Shown piece by piece: positions 1-12,299 of a stretch of 64,000 nucleotides of DNA. The first letter of the stretch is position 1. Every line of letters begins with the position of its first letter. This DNA is from Euhalothece natronophila Z-M001 (GTDB lineage: Bacteria; Cyanobacteriota; Cyanobacteriia; Cyanobacteriales; Rubidibacteraceae). Below the pieces are notes generated by a model. That model was not told the DNA's origin and ran no database searches. It saw nothing but the letters and a program-made list of their open reading frames with translations. Both the position numbers and the translations under genes were made by a program. The DNA is taken from positions 1,178,001-1,242,000 of the forward strand of contig NZ_CP042326.1 in assembly GCF_007904085.1 (NCBI RefSeq). The letters are read 5' to 3'.

Positions 1-501
1 ACTTATTCTCATGCCTCCATTATGCACAATGTATTAAAGCTGCCAGAAATTTCCCATTTAATTCAAGTGGGATTAAGAGATTTTTCTCAGGGAGAAAGAG
101 AGCAAGCAGATCAAGATCAGCGAGTCACTTGGTTCACTGATTGGGAAATCAAAGATAAAGCCTATCAGGGCTATTTGTGGTCAAATCAATGTCAGGAAAT
201 TATTAATTGTTTACCCGAGCAAGTTTATATTAGCTTTGATATTGATGGGTTAAACCCTCATTTTTGTCCTAATACTGGAACTCCTGTTCCAGGAGGGTTA
301 GACTTTAATCAAGTCATTTACTTGATCATCGCTTTAGTGAAAGCTGGAAAAAGAGTTATTGGTTTTGATTTATGTGAAGTCTCTCCTAATTTGAATAATC
401 TTGAGGATGAATGGGATGGAAATGTGGGTGCTAGAGTTGCTTATAAGTTGGCAAATTTGATGTTTGCATCTCAGGATTACTCATTGGCGCTTTCCCATTA
501 A
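1..501 (+). CDS. speB: agmatinase/arginase-family ureohydrolase, 5'-truncated by the window edge
   Basis: The reading frame is open from base 1 and the first residues (TYSHASIM) are internal to the ureohydrolase fold, so the start lies upstream of the window. The segment SFDIDGLNP carries two of the aspartates that bind the Mn pair in agmatinases and arginases, and GTPVPGG follows as in SpeB. Agmatinase cleaves agmatine to putrescine and urea; arginase and guanidinobutyrase relatives share these motifs, so the exact substrate is inferred. About 166 residues are visible, roughly the C-terminal half of the family's usual 300-390. Confidence 0.8.
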   Translation, partial: TYSHASIMHNVLKLPEISHLIQVGLRDFSQGEREQADQDQRVTWFTDWEIKDKAYQGYLWSNQCQEIINCLPEQVYISFDIDGLNPHFCPNTGTPVPGGLDFNQVIYLIIALVKAGKRVIGFDLCEVSPNLNNLEDEWDGNVGARVAYKLANLMFASQDYSLALSH

Positions 502-601
502 ATCAAAGATTATGATGGAACCGAGTGAAGCGTGAGCATCTTCATATTTTGACACTCAAGCTAATTCCCCCCCTAGGGAGAAATTAAGGTATTTATTGCA
601 A

Positions 602-2215
602 TTATCTTTTTACTTTACTTTTAACGCGCTCTATTAAGATGTTTAATTCCGGTAACTTTAACCAACTAGCAATTAGAAAAAAGATAGAAAAGGCGACTAG
701 AGAAGGAAAGACAATTTGTCCGATTTGTAATATTAAGTTATCGTATCCTAACCATAATTCCCAAAGTTGACTAATTCCCCAACTCCCGATACCAGCAAAT
801 ACAGTGCCAATAAATAGAAAAGCAATTATTTTACTCCAGTGCAACAACGGAAGTCCATTTAATCGATTATTCAACACCCATAACATAATTACCATTGAGA
901 TTAAATTAACACCAATAGTGGCAAAAACTAAGCCTGGAGTTTGAAATAAATTAATCAGGAAGAAATCTAATCCTGCGTTGATAAAAATATTAATTAAACT
1001 AATCCGAAATGGCGTATTACCATCACCAAGGGCATAGAAAACTCGCACTAAAATATCTCTGCCTAAATAAAAAAACATTCCTAGCCCATAAGCCATTAAA
1101 ACCGGAGCTACAATATCGGAAGCAGCTTCATCAAAAGCATAACGCTGATAAATTAAGCGGACAATAGGAGTAGAAAGAGTTACTAGAATAGCGGTTAGAG
1201 GCAACATGGTTAAAGCACAAAGCAATAACCCTTGACGGATTCTCGTTTTTAATTCTTCCCAATTTTCAGGAGCGGCTAAACGGGAAAAAACAGGCAACAT
1301 TGGCACTAAAATCATGTTAGAAATAATGCCTAACGGGGTTAAAGCAATGTGGTTAGCATACTTTAGTGCAGCGGCTGCATTAGCAATATAAGAAGCAAAA
1401 AAGAGGTCAGTATAAACATTAATATGAAGCATCCCTGAAGAAAGCGTTGCTGGCCCCATAATTCTTAAAACTTCTTGCACGCCGGGATTAGAAAGCTCAA
1501 ATCGGGGTCGAAATGTTCCTAAGCGCGATCGCGCTTGAGCATATAATTGAACTAACCATTGTAAAAGTGCCCCGAATAAAGTTCCTCCAGCTAAAACCAT
1601 CCCTCCTAGCCTTGCATATTCTGGGTTAAGTAAATCGCCCCCTAATGAGAGTGCTAAAATCCCTAGACTTCCAATCACAGCTAAACTAGAAAATAAGGGA
1701 CTAATACCGGGTAACCAATATTGATCAGAGGCATTGAGCGTTCCAAAACCAATGCCAATAAGTCCAGCTAAAATTGCCATAGGAGCCATAATTCTTAATT
1801 GACGAATGGCAATTAAGCGCACTTCTTCTCCTTCTGCGCTAGTGGCTAAACCTGGGGCAACTAAATCAATAAAAAACGGAGCTAATATTACTAAGACGAT
1901 CGTGACTAAAAGTAAAAGACCAGTTACTAAGGTGGTAACTGTTTCCACTAATGGCGCAGCTTCTGATTTATCTCGTCTTGATAAAACACTAACTAAGGCA
2001 CTATGAAAGGGGCCATTAATTCCTCCTAATAGAATCAGAAGAAAGCCTGGAATAATATAAGCAAAGGCATAAGCATTGGCTACTGGCCCTACCCCAAAAG
2101 CAGCGGCGACAACTTGTTCTCTTACTAAACCAAAAACTTTACTAATAAGAGTTGCGACAGCGACAATACCAGCAATACCAGTTAGGGAACGACGAGAGGC
2201 TTGATTTTCTGACAC
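602..2215 (-). CDS. murJ: lipid II flippase MurJ (MviN family)
   Basis: This 537-residue protein has about 14 hydrophobic segments and the MviN/MurJ start pattern: a short basic N-terminus, then GIAGIVAVATLISKVFGLVREQV, where the FGLVREQ motif holds a conserved arginine. MurJ flips undecaprenyl-linked peptidoglycan precursor across the inner membrane. The start is GTG with only a weak GGA upstream. It lies on the same strand as, and about 110 bases downstream of, the repeat-rich lipoprotein gene, with a hairpin between them, so the two are probably separate units. Length and motifs fit the family well. Confidence 0.93.
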   Translation of the reverse strand: MSENQASRRSLTGIAGIVAVATLISKVFGLVREQVVAAAFGVGPVANAYAFAYIIPGFLLILLGGINGPFHSALVSVLSRRDKSEAAPLVETVTTLVTGLLLLVTIVLVILAPFFIDLVAPGLATSAEGEEVRLIAIRQLRIMAPMAILAGLIGIGFGTLNASDQYWLPGISPLFSSLAVIGSLGILALSLGGDLLNPEYARLGGMVLAGGTLFGALLQWLVQLYAQARSRLGTFRPRFELSNPGVQEVLRIMGPATLSSGMLHINVYTDLFFASYIANAAAALKYANHIALTPLGIISNMILVPMLPVFSRLAAPENWEELKTRIRQGLLLCALTMLPLTAILVTLSTPIVRLIYQRYAFDEAASDIVAPVLMAYGLGMFFYLGRDILVRVFYALGDGNTPFRISLINIFINAGLDFFLINLFQTPGLVFATIGVNLISMVIMLWVLNNRLNGLPLLHWSKIIAFLFIGTVFAGIGSWGISQLWELWLGYDNLILQIGQIVFPSLVAFSIFFLIASWLKLPELNILIERVKSKVKR

Positions 2216-2281
2216 AATCCAAATGTTTTACGTCTTGTTTGTTATTTAGTGATTCTTTATTACTAGAAAAACATTAATTAG

Positions 2282-2311
2282 GTTGGGCTAGCCATTATGA
2301 CATAACCCAAC
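2282..2311 (-). terminator. hairpin after the lipoprotein gene
   Basis: GTTGGG (2282-2287) pairs with CCCAAC (2306-2311), 18 bases downstream of the lipoprotein stop on the minus strand. A run of four or five T follows about 10 bases later on that strand. The stem is only six base pairs with a long loop, so it is a weak intrinsic terminator candidate. Confidence 0.35.
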
Positions 2312-2328
2312 ACTAACCACAAGTTACT

Positions 2329-4005
2329 TTACTTGTCTATGTCTTGTACTGTTTGTGTTTTTGTTTCTGTCTCAGCAGTTAGAGAACTATCTTTTTTAGT
2401 TACAGCCTCAGAAGTAGTTTCTTCTTCTGTAACCGTTTCTTGTTCCTCGCTAGCTTCTGGGGTGACTTCCTCAGGTGGAGAAGAAGGAGTTTCTTCCTGA
2501 ATAGCTTCTTCCTCCACAGGTTCAGCAGGAGTAGTGTCTTCTACTTGCTCAGTAGTTTCCTCCTCAGCAGGTTCAGGAGTCGTTTCTTCTACTTGCTCAG
2601 CAGGTTCTTCCTCCACAGGTTCAGGAGTCGTTTCTTCTACTTGCTCAGCAGGTTCTTCCTCCACAGGTTCAGGAGTCGTTTCTTCTACTTGCTCAGTAGG
2701 TTCCTCCTCCACAGGTTCAGGAGTCGTTTCTTCTACTTGCTCAGTAGTTTCCTCCTCCACAGGTTCAGGAGTCGTTTCTTCTACTTGCTCAGTAGGTTCC
2801 TCCTCCACAGGTTCAGGAGTCGTTTCTTCTACTTGCTCAGTAGTTTCCTCCTCAGCAGGTTCAGCAGGTTCTTCTACTGCCTCAGTAGGTTCCTCTTCAG
2901 CAGGTTCAGTAGGAGTCGTGTCTTCTACTTCCTCAGCAGGTTCTTCCTCCACAGGTTCAGTAGGAGTGTCTTCTACTTCCTCAGCAGGTTCTTCCTCCAC
3001 AGGTTCAGTAGGAGTGTCTTCTACTTCCTCAGCAGGTTCCTCTTCCGTAGGAACTTGATAATCTGGATCAACAATAACCCGAGCTTCTTCTGCTGTTAAT
3101 TCTCCCCGAACTAACTTGGAAAGGGTATCTTCTCCTTTAGGTTGGTAATTAAAGAGTCGCGCTACAGTGTTAAACTCATTGGCAATGAGGTTACCATCTC
3201 CATCGAGTAACTCTAATTTAATCCAATTGCGCCCTTGTTTAAAGCCTTCTAGATAAACTGGTAGCCAGCTATCCATAATAAAGCTTTCCCCATTGATAGT
3301 AGCCCGAACTCGCCACTCTTTTTGGGAAGCAGGGTTAACTTCTACCTCAGCATCACTTTCTTGTTCAAAAAGTCGTATGGGGGCATTAGTCAAATAATAA
3401 TCCAGTAAAATTGGTTCTGCCCCATAAGTACCTTTGGGACGGCTGTAGGTTAAAAGCGGCTTTTCTCTATCGGGATTATTATTTTCGGTTTCTGTAAATA
3501 AGTGGAACGTTACTTGTGCATAAGCCCCTTCATTTTTAAAGCTCTCATGCCAAGGACGAGAGGCAAACATCCGAATGGTATGAGTACCAGGAGAAAGGTC
3601 TTCAAAAACAATGGGGGAATCTGCATTATAAACTGCACGATAGGGTTCATTATCAAGGATGACATGAAGATGAGGCCCCATTCCCAGTTCTTCATTTTTG
3701 AATAGTGGGTAGTCTTTCACATCGACTTCAATACTAACGCTAGTATCTTCGATAATGTCTCCATTGTTGGGGCTGATAATAGAGACTTGAGGTTGATAGT
3801 TATCTAAAGTTTGTCTTAATTCTTCAAAAATGGCAGGTGGTGCAACTTCGGTTAAGGCTGGTTTGGGTTTAGAAACTTCTTTAGTTTCTTCGGTTTTGGG
3901 GGTTTTTCCCCCTCCACAACTAACCAGTCCAATAGTTAATAAACCGATGAGAAGCGCACAGCAGGCATTTTTTGCCCATTGAGTCATTTGCTTTTGACTA
4001 AACAC
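2329..4005 (-). CDS. lipoprotein with an acidic Glu/Thr/Pro tandem-repeat tail
   Basis: The N-terminus has a basic stretch, a hydrophobic helix and a lipobox ending LVSC followed by GGG, so this is a predicted lipoprotein. Residues about 50-310 form a globular part (SPNNGDIIEDTSVSIEVDV, GPHLHVILDNEP, SPGTHTIRMFASRPW) that resembles an extracellular Ig-like or chitinase-associated beta domain; I recognise it only as a conserved cyanobacterial hypothetical protein. Residues about 320-500 hold eleven near-16-residue units of the type EEEPTEQVEETTPEPV. The tail is extremely acidic and probably unstructured, which suits an extracytoplasmic spacer in a salty habitat. The start is GTG. The function is unknown. 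Confidence 0.8.
   Translation of the reverse strand: MFSQKQMTQWAKNACCALLIGLLTIGLVSCGGGKTPKTEETKEVSKPKPALTEVAPPAIFEELRQTLDNYQPQVSIISPNNGDIIEDTSVSIEVDVKDYPLFKNEELGMGPHLHVILDNEPYRAVYNADSPIVFEDLSPGTHTIRMFASRPWHESFKNEGAYAQVTFHLFTETENNNPDREKPLLTYSRPKGTYGAEPILLDYYLTNAPIRLFEQESDAEVEVNPASQKEWRVRATINGESFIMDSWLPVYLEGFKQGRNWIKLELLDGDGNLIANEFNTVARLFNYQPKGEDTLSKLVRGELTAEEARVIVDPDYQVPTEEEPAEEVEDTPTEPVEEEPAEEVEDTPTEPVEEEPAEEVEDTTPTEPAEEEPTEAVEEPAEPAEEETTEQVEETTPEPVEEEPTEQVEETTPEPVEEETTEQVEETTPEPVEEEPTEQVEETTPEPVEEEPAEQVEETTPEPVEEEPAEQVEETTPEPAEEETTEQVEDTTPAEPVEEEAIQEETPSSPPEEVTPEASEEQETVTEEETTSEAVTKKDSSLTAETETKTQTVQDIDK
2500..3049 (-). repeat. tandem 48-bp coding repeat, about 11 units
   Basis: Eleven consecutive units, mostly 48 bp (16 codons, two units 17 and one 15), lie inside the lipoprotein gene. 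The three units nearest the globular domain read EEEPAEEVEDTPTEPV-like. The central block reads EEEPTEQVEETTPEPV or EEETTEQVEETTPEPV and is almost identical at the DNA level. This points to recent expansion by slippage or recombination. Length differences between strains would be expected. Confidence 0.9.
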
Positions 4006-4109
4006 GGTCTTTTATTTCCTTAGCACATCTTTATCTGTGCTTAACTGTATCAGATATCCCACGATTAGAACGAGATTAAAGCTAGTCTAGAGGGGAAGGC
4101 TAAAAGAAT

Positions 4110-4451
4110 ATGAAATCGCTTATGAATGAAACGAAACAATACGGTGTGGTATTAGTGACCGCAGAATCGGAAGAACAAGCTCGCGCGATCGCGTCAAGTT
4201 TGGTAAAGGAAAACTATGCTGCCTGTGTCAGTATGATGCCAGTGCAGTCGGTTTACACTTGGCAAGAAGAAGTCCATAGTGATCCTGAATGGCAATTAAT
4301 GATCAAAACGGACTTAAACCAGTATTCTCAAGTAGAAGCTCGCATTAAGGAGCTGCACTCTTATGAAGTTCCAGAAATTATTGCCCTTCCCATTCAAGCT
4401 GGGTTAACTCCTTATCTTAACTGGATCGGTGAAAATGTTGCTCCCCAATAA
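4110..4451 (+). CDS. cutA: CutA1 divalent-cation tolerance protein
   Basis: At 113 residues this matches the CutA1 family in length and motifs: VLVTAESEEQARAIASSLV near the N-terminus, AACVSMMPVQSVYTWQ in the middle and HSYEVPEIIALPI near the C-terminus. CutA1 forms a very stable ferredoxin-like trimer. Its name comes from copper-tolerance mutants in Escherichia coli, and its physiological role is still unsettled. A second ATG four codons downstream (MNETKQYG) could be the real start. It lies about 50 bases upstream of pyrG on the same strand. Confidence 0.92.
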   Translation: MKSLMNETKQYGVVLVTAESEEQARAIASSLVKENYAACVSMMPVQSVYTWQEEVHSDPEWQLMIKTDLNQYSQVEARIKELHSYEVPEIIALPIQAGLTPYLNWIGENVAPQ

Positions 4452-4458
4452 AGGCTAG

Positions 4459-7588
<3,130 letters not shown>

Positions 7589-7714
7589 AGCATTAAAATT
7601 AATAATTTACAATTAGCAACAAGCAATTAGTAAGCAGAAATTAGCAATAAAGGTAAGTTTATTGTAAGTTAAGATACAGACAGAATAAATGTTGCCATCC
7701 CTGATAGCGATCTT

Positions 7715-8455
7715 ATGCTAGAAAACTTACAATTAGTTCTATACCAAGTGCAACAATTAGCTGACCAGTTAGTTTCAGAACAATTAAATCAGCTAACTCC
7801 CGTTAGCGTTGGGATTATTTTTGTTGCTGGCTTGCTCACCAGTCTCACTCCTTGTATGCTCTCCATGTTACCCATCACGGTTGGTTATATTGGTGGGTCA
7901 GACACCCAAGGGCAAAGCAGTGCCTTATGGAAATCTAGTTGGTTTGCCTTAGGTCTCGCCACTACTTTAGCAGGATTAGGAATTTTTGCTGCAGGGTTTG
8001 GACGAGTTTATGGACAAATTGGCATTGGCTTACCGATCATTGTCAGCGCGATCGCGATTATTATGGGATTAAACCTATTAGAGATTATTCCTCTTCGTTT
8101 CCCTTCTTTTGGGGGAACACAATGGATTAAAGATGATTTTCCAGCCTCAGTACGCTCCTATTTATTAGGATTAACCTTCGGCTTAGTAGCTTCTCCCTGT
8201 AGTACCCCAGTATTAGCTAGTTTACTGGCTTGGGTTGCCAATACACAAGATTTAATTTTAGGGGCTGGACTTTTACTCGCTTATACAGGTGGTTATGTTG
8301 CCCCCTTAGTGATTGCTGGAACTTTTACCGCTTCAATTAAAAAGTTCTTAGAATTTCGCCGTTGGGGAAGTTGGATTAGCCCTGTTAGCGGTGCGCTACT
8401 CATTGGCTTTGGTGTGTTTTCTCTGTTATTACGATTACCCGTAAATCAATTTTAA
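7715..8455 (+). CDS. ccdA: cytochrome c biogenesis transmembrane protein CcdA
   Basis: This is a 246-residue protein with about six membrane helices after an N-terminal extension of some 35 residues. The paired cysteine motifs of the DsbD/CcdA family are visible as TSLTPCMLSML and LVASPCSTPV. CcdA carries reducing equivalents across the thylakoid or plasma membrane to keep apocytochrome c haem-binding cysteines reduced. It sits 12 bases before ccs1, forming the System II maturation pair needed for cytochrome f and cytochrome c6. Confidence 0.93.
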   Translation: MLENLQLVLYQVQQLADQLVSEQLNQLTPVSVGIIFVAGLLTSLTPCMLSMLPITVGYIGGSDTQGQSSALWKSSWFALGLATTLAGLGIFAAGFGRVYGQIGIGLPIIVSAIAIIMGLNLLEIIPLRFPSFGGTQWIKDDFPASVRSYLLGLTFGLVASPCSTPVLASLLAWVANTQDLILGAGLLLAYTGGYVAPLVIAGTFTASIKKFLEFRRWGSWISPVSGALLIGFGVFSLLLRLPVNQF

Positions 8456-8467
8456 TTTGGCAATTAT

Positions 8468-9832
8468 ATGAGCGATAATACCATAAACCTTAACTTCTCT
8501 TGGCTAAAAAAAGGATGGCAAAAATTAATTTCTCGGTTAGCAGATTTGCGTCTTGCCATTATTTTACTGCTCGCGATCGCGCTTTTTAGTGCCACTGGTA
8601 CAATTATCGAACAAGGGCAATCAGTTTCCTTTTATCAAAACAACTACCCCGAAGAACCCGCAGTATTAGGGTTTCTTTCTTGGCAAGTTATCCTCACTCT
8701 GGGCTTAGATCATGTTTACACCACTTGGTGGTTTGTGAGCCTTTTAGTTATCTTTGGGAGTAGTTTAACCGCCTGTAGCTTTACCCGACAAATTCCCACC
8801 CTCAAATCAGCCCGACGCTGGCAATATTATAAACGCCCCAGTCAGTTTGAAAAACTTGCCCTCAGTAGTCAGCTGAGTAATATTTCTGTTGATCAACTCA
8901 TTCCTGAGTTAGAAAAACATAACTACAAAATTTTCCAGGAAGGAAACCAGCTTTATGCCCGCAAAGGAATCATGGGACGTATTGGGCCCATTGTTGTTCA
9001 TATTAGTATGCTAATTATTTTAATGGGAGCAATTTGGGGCGCGTTTACAGGGTTTATGGCGCAAGAAATGGTTGCTACAGGGGAAACCTTCCAAGTTAAA
9101 AATATATTTGAAGCGGGAAAACTATCACAGTCACAAGTTCCTCAAGATTGGAAAGTGAGGGTTAATGATTTCTGGATTGATTATACTAACGAAGGCGCGA
9201 TCGACCAGTTTTACTCTGATCTCTCTGTGGTAGATCTCGAAGGAAATGAACTCAAGCAAGAAACCATCTACGTTAATCACCCATTGCGCTACGACGGCGT
9301 TACTTTTTACCAAACTGATTGGGGCATTTCTGGTGTCAAAGTTCAAATTAATAATAGCCCTGTTTTCCAATTACCCATGGCAAAACTTAATCAAGAGGAA
9401 GGTAATCTTTGGGGAACATGGGTTCCAATTAAACCTGACTTAAGTCAAGGGGTTTCCCTTTTAACCCGTGACTTAAAAGGAACATTGCTAGTTTACGATA
9501 CCAACGGAAAATTAACAGGAGTCGTCCGCCCTGGGATGGAAATTCAAGTCGAAGGAGTAACCCTAAAAGTCTTAGATTTAATCGGTTCAACAGGTTTACA
9601 AATTAAAGCAGATCCTGGAATTCCGATTGTTTATACAGGCTTTGGCTTACTCATGGTTGGTGTAATCATGAGTTATATTTCTCATTCTCAAATTTGGGCT
9701 CTACAAGAAGGAAACTCCCTTTACTTAGGAGGAAAAACGAATCGCGCTCAAGTAGGCTTAGAAAAAGAATTTATCGAAATCGTTAATACCTTAGAAGAAA
9801 TATCTCCTCAACTAATCGCCTCTTCAACTTGA
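8468..9832 (+). CDS. ccs1: cytochrome c biogenesis protein Ccs1/CcsB (ResB family)
   Basis: This 454-residue ResB-family protein has an N-terminal helix pair ([25 protein letters not shown]), a helix around [14 protein letters not shown], and a large lumenal domain with ligand-type histidines ([17 protein letters not shown]). A final helix ([21 protein letters not shown]) precedes the C-terminus. Ccs1 works with CcsA in haem delivery to c-type apocytochromes. It directly follows ccdA, so the two are probably co-transcribed; ccsA is not in this window. Confidence 0.94.
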   Translation: MSDNTINLNFSWLKKGWQKLISRLADLRLAIILLLAIALFSATGTIIEQGQSVSFYQNNYPEEPAVLGFLSWQVILTLGLDHVYTTWWFVSLLVIFGSSLTACSFTRQIPTLKSARRWQYYKRPSQFEKLALSSQLSNISVDQLIPELEKHNYKIFQEGNQLYARKGIMGRIGPIVVHISMLIILMGAIWGAFTGFMAQEMVATGETFQVKNIFEAGKLSQSQVPQDWKVRVNDFWIDYTNEGAIDQFYSDLSVVDLEGNELKQETIYVNHPLRYDGVTFYQTDWGISGVKVQINNSPVFQLPMAKLNQEEGNLWGTWVPIKPDLSQGVSLLTRDLKGTLLVYDTNGKLTGVVRPGMEIQVEGVTLKVLDLIGSTGLQIKADPGIPIVYTGFGLLMVGVIMSYISHSQIWALQEGNSLYLGGKTNRAQVGLEKEFIEIVNTLEEISPQLIASST

Positions 9833-9960
9833 CGAATCAAGAAAATCTTTATAAAGTTAAGAGAAGTTTAAGCTACAATCTGAACTAAGATATAGTTTAT
9901 AACTAACTTCTCACTCTATCTTGCTTATTTAAGGTAGAGCTTAATTCGGAAGGTAACTCC

Positions 9961-9979
9961 AAGGGGGGTGATCCCTCTT
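9961..9979 (+). terminator. hairpin between ccs1 and the betaine-binding gene
   Basis: AAGGGGG (9961-9967) pairs with CCCTCTT (9973-9979), seven pairs with one G-U and a GTGAT loop. It lies 128 bases after the ccs1 stop and 65 bases before the next gene. It could end the ccdA-ccs1 transcript or sit in the 5' leader of the binding-protein gene. There is no long T tract. Confidence 0.35.
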
Positions 9980-10043
9980 TACTACAATTGAAAAAAATTA
10001 ATACTGAATACACTTTTTATTTGCAATTACTTACGTAGAACTT

Positions 10044-11123
10044 ATGATGGTACAAAAATTCAAATCTCTAACAACTCTAACCGCTAGCTTTGCTGTTTTA
10101 TTAGGACTTGCTGCGTGTGAACCAGGTGACTTAGATGTGGAAGAGAATGGCATTGACGAAGAAATTGGCGAAGAAGTGGATGAACAACCCGGTGCTGGGG
10201 TGCAAGTAACCCCCGCCTACAGTGTTCTTGAAGAGCGCTTTCAGACAGAAATCGTTACCATGGCGCTAGAAGAGCTAGGCTATGACATTGTTGAACCCAG
10301 AGAATTAGAATATGCCACCATGCACACCGATATTGCTGGCGGTGGCTTAGACTTTACCGCAGTTCACTGGGAAAAACTACACAGTGAGTACTACTCAGAA
10401 GCAGGTGGCGATGACGCTTTTCAACGCATGGGCATCATCGTTGAAGACATGGTGCAAGGGTATCTCATTGACAAGGAAACCGCCGAAGAATATGACATAA
10501 CCAACCTTGAGGACTTACAAGATCCAGAAATTGCTGAACTCTTTGATACTGATGGTGATGGGTTAGCGAACTTAACTGGCTGTAACCCAGGTTGGGGTTG
10601 TGAAACAGTCATTGAGCATCACCTTGATGAATATGAACTGCGGGATACCGTGGAACATGAGCAGGGACAATATATGGCTCTAATGGCAGACACGATTACG
10701 CGCTTTGAACAGGACGAACCCATCTTATACTATACTTGGACTCCTCTTTGGGTTAGCTCAGTGTTAACACCAGATGAAGATGTGGTGTGGCTAGAAGTTC
10801 CTTATACCTCTCTTCCTGAAGATCAAGATCCAGATGGAGAAATCACTGAAGAGGACACCACAGTGGATGGTAAAAACCTTGGCTTTGCCCTTGACCAAAT
10901 GTGGGTTCTCGCGAACCGTGATTTTGCAGAAGAGAATCCAGCCGCAGCTGCAGTATTTGAATCAGTGCAAATTCCCATTGACGATATCAACGAACAAAAT
11001 GAAAGAATGCAGGATGGGGAAGACTCAGAAGCTGATATCACCGCTCATGCTGAAGAATGGGTAGAAGAAAACCAAGATCAGTTTGATGAATGGGTTGCCG
11101 AAGCCCGTGAAGCCGCGGAATAG
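10044..11123 (+). CDS. glycine betaine-type ABC transporter substrate-binding lipoprotein (ProX/OpuAC family)
   Basis: A lipobox LAAC places the lipid-anchored cysteine at residue 25. The mature protein begins with a very acidic linker (DLDVEENGIDEEIGEEVDEQ), then an OpuAC domain with VTPAYSVLEERFQTEIVTMALEELGY, TAVHWEKLH, TGCNPGWGCE and YYTWTPLWVSS. Tryptophans in these segments match positions where ProX-type proteins cage betaine ammonium groups. It probably binds an osmoprotectant such as glycine betaine or choline. No ATPase or permease gene is beside it, so it must dock to a transporter encoded elsewhere or has another role. The start could be either of two adjacent ATGs. Confidence 0.85.
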   Translation: MMVQKFKSLTTLTASFAVLLGLAACEPGDLDVEENGIDEEIGEEVDEQPGAGVQVTPAYSVLEERFQTEIVTMALEELGYDIVEPRELEYATMHTDIAGGGLDFTAVHWEKLHSEYYSEAGGDDAFQRMGIIVEDMVQGYLIDKETAEEYDITNLEDLQDPEIAELFDTDGDGLANLTGCNPGWGCETVIEHHLDEYELRDTVEHEQGQYMALMADTITRFEQDEPILYYTWTPLWVSSVLTPDEDVVWLEVPYTSLPEDQDPDGEITEEDTTVDGKNLGFALDQMWVLANRDFAEENPAAAAVFESVQIPIDDINEQNERMQDGEDSEADITAHAEEWVEENQDQFDEWVAEAREAAE

Positions 11124-11161
11124 TAATCAATCCCATTTCTCAAAATTTTTGTGAATAGATA

Positions 11162-11199
11162 ATCCCCCTACATGCTTTTATCACAGATGTTAGGGGGAT
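11162..11199 (+). terminator. strong hairpin after the betaine-binding gene
   Basis: ATCCCCCTA (11162-11170) pairs perfectly with TAGGGGGAT (11191-11199), with a further CAT/ATG pairing inside across a one-base bulge. It begins 38 bases after the stop codon. A short T-rich stretch follows (TAGTATTTTG). It fits a rho-independent terminator for the single-gene unit. Confidence 0.65.
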
Positions 11200-11328
11200 C
11201 TAGTATTTTGCCATAAACAGAAGAAAATCAATGCTGAAACCCTTAAAATATTTTCATTGGGAAAAACATTACGAACAATCTTCAATGTTCTCATTCGAGT
11301 GTACCGAGCTTAAATAACTATAATTTTT

Positions 11329-12270
11329 ATGGGTTATCTCATCACCTATAGCCCTGCTTATACCCTTGTTCCTACTTATGAATGTTTTAATCGCTGTTCT
11401 TACTGTAATTTTCGGACTGATCCGAGAAAAGATACTTGGATTACTTTAGAGGACGCGAAAAAACGGTTACTAGCCTTACAGAGGAAGGGGGTATGGGAAA
11501 TCTTGATTCTTTCTGGAGAGGTTCATCCTAATTCCTCTCGCCGTCAAAAGTGGTTTCGCCATATTTATCAGTTATGTGAACTGGCTTTAGCGTTAGGATT
11601 TCTCCCTCATACGAATGCTGGCCCTCTGAGTTATTCAGAAATGGCACAACTAAAGGAAGTGAATGTATCTATGGGGTTAATGTTAGAACAATTGACTCCT
11701 GAGTTATTAAAAACGGTTCATCAACACGCTCCCAGTAAGAAGCCAGAGGTGCGACTGCAACAGTTGTCTTGGGCAGGAGAGTTAAAAATTCCTTTTACCA
11801 CGGGAATCTTATTAGGAATTGGGGAAACAGAGGAAGATTGGTGGGATAGTCTCAGCGCGATCGCGCAACAGCATCAAACTTACCACCATATCCAAGAAGT
11901 CATTTTACAACCCCATCGTCTTGGCAGTAAACAAACCTGGAAAAAAGACGGATTTTACCTCCCAGACTTTCCGAAACTGATTGCGAAAGCCCGTGATATT
12001 CTTCCAGAAGACATTGCCATCCAAATTCCCCCGAATTTAATCTCAGATTCCCAATTTTTAATGACCTGTATTGAAGCAGGAGCCACTGATTTAGGGGGGA
12101 TTGGGGTAATTGATGTGGTTAACCCTGACTATCCGCATTTGCATCCTGATTCTTTACAAGCGATTTTACAAGCAAAGGGATGGACATTACAGCCACGTCT
12201 TCCTGTATATCCTCAATACTATGATTGGCTAAGCCCAAAACTGCAAACGGCAGTTAACAATGTTTGTTGA
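11329..12270 (+). CDS. cofG: radical SAM enzyme CofG (7,8-didemethyl-8-hydroxy-5-deazariboflavin synthase subunit)
   Basis: The radical SAM iron-sulfur motif is visible as C19-x3-C23-x2-C26 in YECFNRCSYCNF. The protein continues with ILILSGEVHPNSSRR, PHTNAGPLSYSEMAQLKEVNVSMGLMLEQ and HHIQEVILQPHRLG, which are characteristic of CofG. With CofH it makes the F0 deazaflavin, which cyanobacteria use as the antenna chromophore of some photolyases. CofH is not adjacent. The 313-residue length suits a stand-alone CofG. Confidence 0.9.
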   Translation: MGYLITYSPAYTLVPTYECFNRCSYCNFRTDPRKDTWITLEDAKKRLLALQRKGVWEILILSGEVHPNSSRRQKWFRHIYQLCELALALGFLPHTNAGPLSYSEMAQLKEVNVSMGLMLEQLTPELLKTVHQHAPSKKPEVRLQQLSWAGELKIPFTTGILLGIGETEEDWWDSLSAIAQQHQTYHHIQEVILQPHRLGSKQTWKKDGFYLPDFPKLIAKARDILPEDIAIQIPPNLISDSQFLMTCIEAGATDLGGIGVIDVVNPDYPHLHPDSLQAILQAKGWTLQPRLPVYPQYYDWLSPKLQTAVNNVC

Positions 12271-12299
12271 CACTGAGTTACAATTCCCATCGCTCAAAT

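Noticed and set aside
2500-3049. Regularly spaced repeats that might suggest a CRISPR array
   Set aside because: The units are contiguous, in frame and coding, with no unique spacers and no cas genes.
2440-3099. Long plus-strand open frames (Ser/Phe/Arg-rich and Ser/Thr/Gly-rich) opposite the lipoprotein gene
   Set aside because: They are mirror frames of the 48-bp repeats, with low-complexity translations and no ribosome binding site.
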